This document shows, in pieces, positions 15,735-19,903 of a stretch of DNA of 19,903 nt. The DNA lies in contig JAILJL010000047.1 in the NCBI GenBank assembly GCA_024694785.1, forward strand, positions 1 to 19,903. Direction: 5' to 3'. This DNA is from Lachnospiraceae bacterium (lineage in GTDB: Bacteria; Bacillota; Clostridia; Lachnospirales; Lachnospiraceae). The notes beneath the pieces were generated by a model. The model saw nothing but the letters and a program-made list of their open reading frames with translations. It was not told where the DNA came from and ran no database searches. The stretch's first letter is position 1. Each line of letters opens with the position of its first letter. The position numbers and the translations under genes are program-made.

Positions 15735-15762
15735 TGTATAAATTATAAATCAAATTTGTTAA
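15735..15762 (-). promoter_or_regulatory. Candidate promoter for the tldD cluster
   Basis: TTAACA (15762-15757), 16 nt, TATACA (15740-15735) on the minus strand, just before tldD. A perfect TATAAT (15747-15742) overlaps but has only TTTTAA at the -35. Either could drive the cluster. Confidence 0.45.
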
Positions 15763-15781
15763 TCTTAAAAGCCATATTTTA

Positions 15782-15810
15782 TAACAGGTCACCAATCCTC
15801 CGTAACAGGT
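15782..15810. repeat. Pair of TAACAGGT direct repeats, 21 bp apart
   Basis: TAACAGGT occurs at 15782-15789 and again at 15803-15810, exactly two helical turns apart, upstream of the tldD promoter candidate. A regulator binding as a dimer on one face of the helix is possible, but two 8-bp words can also recur by chance. Confidence 0.4.
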
Positions 15811-15812
15811 AT

Positions 15813-15842
15813 AAAAAAACAGCATAGCAATTTGCTATGCTG
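15813..15842 (-). terminator. Strong terminator of the polyamine transporter operon
   Basis: CAGCATAGC (15820-15828) pairs perfectly with GCTATGCTG (15834-15842) around a 5-nt loop, and on the minus strand seven T follow (15819-15813). It lies 6 nt beyond the last gene's stop codon. Confidence 0.93.
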
Positions 15843-15848
15843 CTTTAA

Positions 15849-16076
15849 TTATTCTTCCTCAATCGGCTCTTCGCCGAGTAAATCAAAGGCTGCCATGGTT
15901 CCCGGAATCACTCTTCCGCAAATCCTGCATATTCCGTATGAATCCTGATGCTCTTCACAGATATGCCCTTCCTTTATAGGATCGGCATCTCTCGCATCCG
16001 GATACTCACTTTTAATCTTATCCTCGGGGCTTACGCCACAACAAGGCTTATCATCAGGTTTAATAAAGAAATCCAT
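15849..16076 (-). CDS. 75-aa Cys-rich putative zinc-binding protein ending the pot operon
   Basis: I do not recognise a named family. It has Cys12-Cys13 near the N-terminus, then His38, Cys40, His43 and Cys50-x2-Cys53 in the stretch HICEEHQDSYGICRICGRV, which could form a zinc knuckle or treble-clef site, and a very acidic tail (EEPIEEE). No membrane segment or signal peptide. It starts 3 nt after potC with AAGG upstream and is the last gene before the terminator, so it is cotranslated with the transporter genes. A role as a metal-dependent regulatory or accessory protein is inferred only. It is not a chance ORF: the frame, spacing and Cys pattern all agree. Confidence 0.8.
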   Translation of the reverse strand: MDFFIKPDDKPCCGVSPEDKIKSEYPDARDADPIKEGHICEEHQDSYGICRICGRVIPGTMAAFDLLGEEPIEEE

Positions 16077-16079
16077 AAC

Positions 16080-16901
16080 TTAACCTTCTTTCTCAAGCTT
16101 ATTTTGTATAAGCGTCGTCGACACGAGTAAAAGCATGGAACCGATGATTATCAAAGTCGATAATGCATTAACATCCGGCGATACTCCCTTTTTCACCATG
16201 CTTAGGATTCTAAGCGGCAGTGTCTGTGAATCCGGACCTGCCGTAAAGAACGATACCACTACATCGTCAAGCGAAAGCGTAAGTGCAAGCATTGCGCCCG
16301 ACAACACACCCGGTGCAATCATTGGAAGTATTACTCGTATAAAAGTTCTAAACTCATTGGCACCAAGATCGCGCGCTGCCTCTTCTATGCTCCTGTCAAA
16401 TCCCGCCATTCGTGAACGAACGGTAATTACAACAAACGGCATCGAAAATGTCACATGCGAGATAATAAGCGTCAGCATATTCATACTCATATTAACCGAT
16501 GTAAAAAGTATGAGCATTGCAATTGCAAATACAAGCTCCGGAATTACAATCGGAATATAAAGTGACGTACTTATCAGGCTTTTTAACTTAAATTCGAATC
16601 TGTTAAGGCCTACTGCACATAATGTACCGAGCAATGTGGACAAAATCGTACTTACGAAGGCTACTATAATAGTATTCTTAAATGCCTGCATAAGAAGCTC
16701 GTTAGACCACATGGATACATACCAGTTAAGGGTAAAGCCTTCAAATACAATATTCATCTTCGACGTATTGAATGAAAAAGCTATTACAACCGCTATAGGC
16801 ATATAAAGGAATATGTACACAAGGCACGCATATACAATCGACCAGGGATTTGACTTGATTCCATGCATATTCTTAAGGAAGGTTTTCTCTGTCTCTTTCA
16901 T
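16080..16901 (-). CDS. potC: Polyamine-type ABC transporter permease PotC
   Basis: Inner-membrane permease of 273 residues with about six helices, starting with a short cytosolic segment and a long first helix (YACLVYIFLYMPIAVVIAF). The EAA loop that contacts the ATPase is seen as EAARDLGANEFRTFIRVILP near residues 175-195. It pairs with PotB to import spermidine, putrescine or a similar cation. AAGGAGGG lies before its ATG, 11 nt after potB ends. The substrate is inferred from the family. Confidence 0.93.
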   Translation of the reverse strand: MKETEKTFLKNMHGIKSNPWSIVYACLVYIFLYMPIAVVIAFSFNTSKMNIVFEGFTLNWYVSMWSNELLMQAFKNTIIVAFVSTILSTLLGTLCAVGLNRFEFKLKSLISTSLYIPIVIPELVFAIAMLILFTSVNMSMNMLTLIISHVTFSMPFVVITVRSRMAGFDRSIEEAARDLGANEFRTFIRVILPMIAPGVLSGAMLALTLSLDDVVVSFFTAGPDSQTLPLRILSMVKKGVSPDVNALSTLIIIGSMLLLVSTTLIQNKLEKEG

Positions 16902-16912
16902 ACTTTCCCTCC

Positions 16913-17767
16913 TTATACCATATCGTCAAGCGAACCGACCTTACCGTAAAGCCTCATCAACACAAGGGTTATTACGATAAGAATGATCGATAACGCCGCA
17001 CCAAGCGGCCAGTTACGCGCCGACATAAACTGATTCTTGATTAAGTTACCAATGTACATAGTCTTTGCTCCGCCCATCATATCGGCTATGTAGAATAATC
17101 CGAGTGACGGAATAAAGGTCTGTATTGAGCCCGCAAATACTCCCGGCATTGTAAGCGGCAGTATTACTCGCGTAAATACATGGCGCTTATTGCAATAGAG
17201 ATCCTTTGCGGCCTCGATAAGTGACGGATCGAGCTTTTCTATGGATGTATAGATCGGCAATACCGTAAACGGTAAAAGGTCATATACCATACCAAGCAAA
17301 ACCGCGCCGTCCGTATATAACATCTCAACAGGAATCTTAATAACTCCCATTGATATAAGCATGTGGTTGATTATACCCGACGAGCGTAGAAGCGTATTCC
17401 ATCCGTAGATTCTTATCATTGAATTAATCCAGAAAGGAAGCATCAACAACAATACCAAAAAAGGCTTAATCTTCTCCGATGAATTCGCAATAATATACGC
17501 AAACGGATATCCTATCAAAAGGCAGATTACGGTAGTCTCAATAGATAAAAGGAAAGAGCTTCCGAATACCTTAAGATAATCAGCTGATATAAGCGACTTA
17601 TATGCTTCTGCCGACGGGACAAGTTCAACACCACCGTAACCATTTCTCTGAAGAACCGATATACCGATAACAAGCACCAACGGAAGCACGAGAAACAGAA
17701 ATAACCACAAGACACTTGGTCCGATCATGACAAGCGGAGGAAGTGAATTCTTAATCTTCGCCTTCAT
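16913..17767 (-). CDS. potB: Polyamine-type ABC transporter permease PotB
   Basis: A 284-residue permease with six likely membrane helices. A long hydrophobic N-terminal helix (VLWLFLFLVLPLVLVIGI) is followed by the EAA loop EAAKDLYCNKRHVFTRVILP near residues 185-205. It forms the translocation channel with PotC. Its first 17 nt overlap the end of potA, and GGAGGG lies inside potA about 6 nt before the ATG, so the two are translationally coupled. Confidence 0.93.
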   Translation of the reverse strand: MKAKIKNSLPPLVMIGPSVLWLFLFLVLPLVLVIGISVLQRNGYGGVELVPSAEAYKSLISADYLKVFGSSFLLSIETTVICLLIGYPFAYIIANSSEKIKPFLVLLLMLPFWINSMIRIYGWNTLLRSSGIINHMLISMGVIKIPVEMLYTDGAVLLGMVYDLLPFTVLPIYTSIEKLDPSLIEAAKDLYCNKRHVFTRVILPLTMPGVFAGSIQTFIPSLGLFYIADMMGGAKTMYIGNLIKNQFMSARNWPLGAALSIILIVITLVLMRLYGKVGSLDDMV

Positions 17768-18905
17768 CTACGCCCTCCATTTCTCTGTAAAGCTTCTCGG
17801 TCGTCTGCTCAATCACATTGTAAATCTGCTCTTCTACAGTATGTACGATTATCGCATCCTTCGGACGCCAGTGAACATAGACACGCTTACCCACTTCAAC
17901 GTGATCATCGTTAGGATGTGAAGATACTTTAAGTATCTGACCGGTCAGAAGCTCTACTTCCGTCTTAACAACGGAGCCGGCAAAAATATGCTCTATTACT
18001 TTGCCCCTTATGGAGAAATGCTCTACCGGAGTCTCAGATAATTTAACATTCTCAGGGCGCACGCAGATATAGATCATCTCTTCTACGCCGAATCCCTTGG
18101 CGTGCAAAGCTGCCTTACCTGCTTCGAGATCGATATGCAGCATATCTCCGTCAACCGAACGTACATAACTCTCCAATATATTGGATTCGCCAACAAAGCT
18201 TGCTACGAACTTGGTCTTCGGATGGTTATACACTTCATCCGGAGTACCAATCTGCTCCATTACACCTTCATGCATAACCGCAATTCTGTCGCTCATGGTA
18301 AGCGCTTCCTCCTGGTCATGCGTTACGTATACAAATGTAATACCAAGCTTCTGCTGCAAATGCTTTAATTCAAGCTGCATCTGCTTTCTAAGCTTAAGAT
18401 CAAGTGCGCCAAGAGGCTCATCAAGTAATAATACCCTGGGCTTATTAATTAGCGCTCTCGCAATAGCCACACGCTGTTTCTGTCCACCCGACATCTGTGC
18501 CGGCTTCCTCTTCTCAAGACCCTCAAGCTGCACAAGCTTAATCATCTCGCCGACTCTCTCTTTAATCTCGGCCTTGGGAACTTTTTTCTCGACAAGACCG
18601 AACGCGATGTTATCCTCCACATTCATATGCGGGAAAAGCGCATAATTCTGGAATACGGTATTAACGTTACGCTCGTTAGGCTTTAATCCCGATACGTCAA
18701 CACCTTCCAGCATAATCTGACCGCTTGTAGCTTCGGAAAAGCCTGCGATCATTCTAAGAGTCGTTGTCTTACCGCATCCCGACGGTCCAAGAAGCGTAAG
18801 GAATTCGCCTTCTTTAATATCGAGGGACAGCTTCTTTACAACTTTAACGCCGTCAAACTCTTTCTCAACTTCGTTGAGTCTGACGATTACGTTCTCATTA
18901 TTCAA
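17751..18905 (-). CDS. potA: Polyamine-type ABC transporter ATPase PotA
   Basis: A 384-residue ATPase that powers the transporter. Walker A GPSGCGKTT (40-48), Q-loop VFQNY (Gln86), signature MSGGQ (138-142), Walker B RVLLLDEP (157-164) and H-loop His196 are all intact, followed by a C-terminal TOBE-type domain (about 235-360). The start is a TTG at 18905. An in-frame TAA immediately precedes it and GGAGG lies about 8 nt upstream, while the nearby ATG is out of frame. In the Pot family the substrate is spermidine or putrescine, but iron(III) or thiamine importers share this fold. Confidence 0.95.
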   Translation of the reverse strand: MNNENVIVRLNEVEKEFDGVKVVKKLSLDIKEGEFLTLLGPSGCGKTTTLRMIAGFSEATSGQIMLEGVDVSGLKPNERNVNTVFQNYALFPHMNVEDNIAFGLVEKKVPKAEIKERVGEMIKLVQLEGLEKRKPAQMSGGQKQRVAIARALINKPRVLLLDEPLGALDLKLRKQMQLELKHLQQKLGITFVYVTHDQEEALTMSDRIAVMHEGVMEQIGTPDEVYNHPKTKFVASFVGESNILESYVRSVDGDMLHIDLEAGKAALHAKGFGVEEMIYICVRPENVKLSETPVEHFSIRGKVIEHIFAGSVVKTEVELLTGQILKVSSHPNDDHVEVGKRVYVHWRPKDAIIVHTVEEQIYNVIEQTTEKLYREMEGVDEGED

Positions 18906-18934
18906 TTACTTATCCTCCAAAATCGAACCGACAA

Positions 18935-19273
18935 TTAAAGAATCTTATCTCCACGCTCACCTGTACGAATTCTGATACCTTCATCAACGGTAGATACGAA
19001 AATCTTTCCGTCGCCTACAGAACCCGAAGACAACTCCTGCTGTAACTCATATACGATATCGTCAAGGTCTTCATCCCAGACAACCGTCATAACATGAATA
19101 CGCGGGAGTAAGTTAATCTCAACATTTAACTCGGAGAACTCGCTTGAATCCGACTTCTGATTACCGCATCCCATAACTGTCGTTACGGTCATACCCGAAT
19201 AATCATTCTTTGCAAGTACCTGCTTAACGGTCTCAAGGTTCTCCGTTCTTGTAATAATTTCGATTTTCTTCAT
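18935..19273 (-). CDS. PII-family signal transduction protein inside the pot operon
   Basis: A 112-residue PII protein. GCGNQK (35-40, including Gln39), the B-loop VGDGKIFVS, and the C-loop RIRTGERG are conserved, so binding of ATP/ADP and 2-oxoglutarate is plausible. The T-loop departs from GlnB: residue 51, the uridylylated Tyr in E. coli GlnB, is Val (SEFSELNVEI), and the usual second Tyr is Phe46, so GlnD-type modification cannot occur at that site. No amtB is adjacent. It starts 9 nt after the binding-protein gene with AGGAGG and is followed by potA, so it is probably made with the transporter and may tune it to nitrogen or energy status. Partner choice is inference. Confidence 0.94.
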   Translation of the reverse strand: MKKIEIITRTENLETVKQVLAKNDYSGMTVTTVMGCGNQKSDSSEFSELNVEINLLPRIHVMTVVWDEDLDDIVYELQQELSSGSVGDGKIFVSTVDEGIRIRTGERGDKIL

Positions 19274-19282
19274 ACGTGCCTC

Positions 19283-19903
19283 CTAGTTCTTCATCTTAGA
19301 GAATACGTTGTCATAATATATTGCAGCATCTCCTACATCGCCTATAACATGAGCTTTGGCAAATATCGATGAACTGATATTCTTTAAAGGATTGCTGTAG
19401 TACTCTTCACCCATAAGTTCCATTGTACCCTTATTTAAACAAAGGCAAGGATATTCATCATAACACATCTTGTAGATTTCAGGTCTATTGATAAAATCGA
19501 TAAATTTGTATATAAGTTCGTCTTTCTCGGTCTTTGATGACATAACGAAGTTGTCATAAGACATCTCGTTACCTTCAGGCATATCAACAAGAACTATGTT
19601 CTCGTTAATGTCTGCTGCCTTAACGGCATCCATATTATATACAAGACCTACTGCAACTTCATTGGTTGCAAGTGCCGAATACGGCGTATCCGAATCATAA
19701 AGCTTTACATTATTTGCAAGCTTGATAAGCCAGTCTGTCGCTTTCTCGATTGTTGCTTCATCGGTCGCATCAGGATCTTCTCCGAGTGCTTTTAACGCAA
19801 CATCCACAAGCTCACGGCAATCATCCGGAACTACTATATTGTTTTCAAGTGCAGGATTCAACAAATCATTAAAAGAGTTGATCTCCACACCGAGCTCTGC
19901 GCA
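19283..19903 (-). CDS. potD: PotD-like extracellular polyamine-binding protein (N-terminus outside window)
   Basis: The C-terminal 206 residues of a periplasmic-type solute-binding protein; the frame is open at the right edge, so the true start and signal peptide lie outside. The stretches SALATNEVAVGLVYNMDAV and FIDFINRPEIYKMCYDEYPC match the PotD family layout near the C-terminus. It delivers substrate to PotABC. In gram-positive bacteria such proteins are usually lipid-anchored, but the anchor would lie beyond the window. An internal GTG at 19888 is not the real start, as coding sequence continues upstream without a stop. Confidence 0.9.
   Translation of the reverse strand, partial: CAELGVEINSFNDLLNPALENNIVVPDDCRELVDVALKALGEDPDATDEATIEKATDWLIKLANNVKLYDSDTPYSALATNEVAVGLVYNMDAVKAADINENIVLVDMPEGNEMSYDNFVMSSKTEKDELIYKFIDFINRPEIYKMCYDEYPCLCLNKGTMELMGEEYYSNPLKNISSSIFAKAHVIGDVGDAAIYYDNVFSKMKN

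Noticed and set aside
1..19903. CRISPR arrays, tRNA or rRNA genes, insertion sequences, prophage genes
   Set aside because: Looked for by eye on both strands; no spaced direct-repeat arrays, RNA gene signatures or transposase frames were found.

Overview
The window looks like a chromosomal segment of an anaerobic Firmicute, most likely a Lachnospiraceae relative (Butyrivibrio/Roseburia-like). This is inferred from moderately AT-rich sequence, strong AGGAGG-type ribosome sites, a glycerol-3-phosphate oxidation operon containing a DUF1667 protein, and tandem CNNM/CorC proteins. No genus can be fixed from the sequence alone. Every substantial gene is on the minus strand, so transcription runs from the right edge to the left. 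The one plus-strand gene I support is a 40-codon membrane-peptide ORF in the only large gap.

Right to left: (1) A polyamine-type ABC transporter operon: the end of a PotD-like binding protein, a PII signalling protein, PotA, PotB, PotC and a 75-residue Cys-rich protein, closed by a strong terminator at 15813-15842. A PII gene inside this operon, with no amtB beside it, is unusual. (2) A tldD-tldE-(TPR-GGDEF)-clc cluster in close tandem, probably one transcript from a promoter near 15735-15762. (3) A 762-nt gap (9462-10223). Its half next to clc holds what looks like a complete type I toxin-antitoxin module: a small hydrophobic peptide gene on the plus strand with its Shine-Dalgarno sequence folded into a leader stem, and a convergent antisense RNA on the minus strand with an excellent sigma-A promoter and its own terminator. 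The other half has no ORF but is dense in inverted repeats and may be a structured RNA or dispersed repeat. (4) Two tandem CNNM-CBS-CorC membrane proteins (likely Mg2+/divalent cation export) with a strong promoter at 9503-9531. (5) A glycerol catabolic operon: glpK, a GlpA-like dehydrogenase with a BFD iron-sulfur domain, an FAD/NAD oxidoreductase, DUF1667 and a FadR-type GntR regulator, ended by a terminator at 1762-1790. (6) A new transcription unit with a strong promoter, an unknown 177-residue protein and CstA (truncated by the left edge). Its leader carries a perfect TTGT-N3-ACAA site resembling FadR-subfamily operators, suggesting control by the neighbouring GntR protein.

The glycerol genes would carry glycerol to glycerol-3-phosphate and then dihydroxyacetone phosphate, passing electrons through flavin and Fe-S partners. 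CstA probably takes up pyruvate or peptides. No rRNA, tRNA, CRISPR array, insertion sequence or phage gene was seen.
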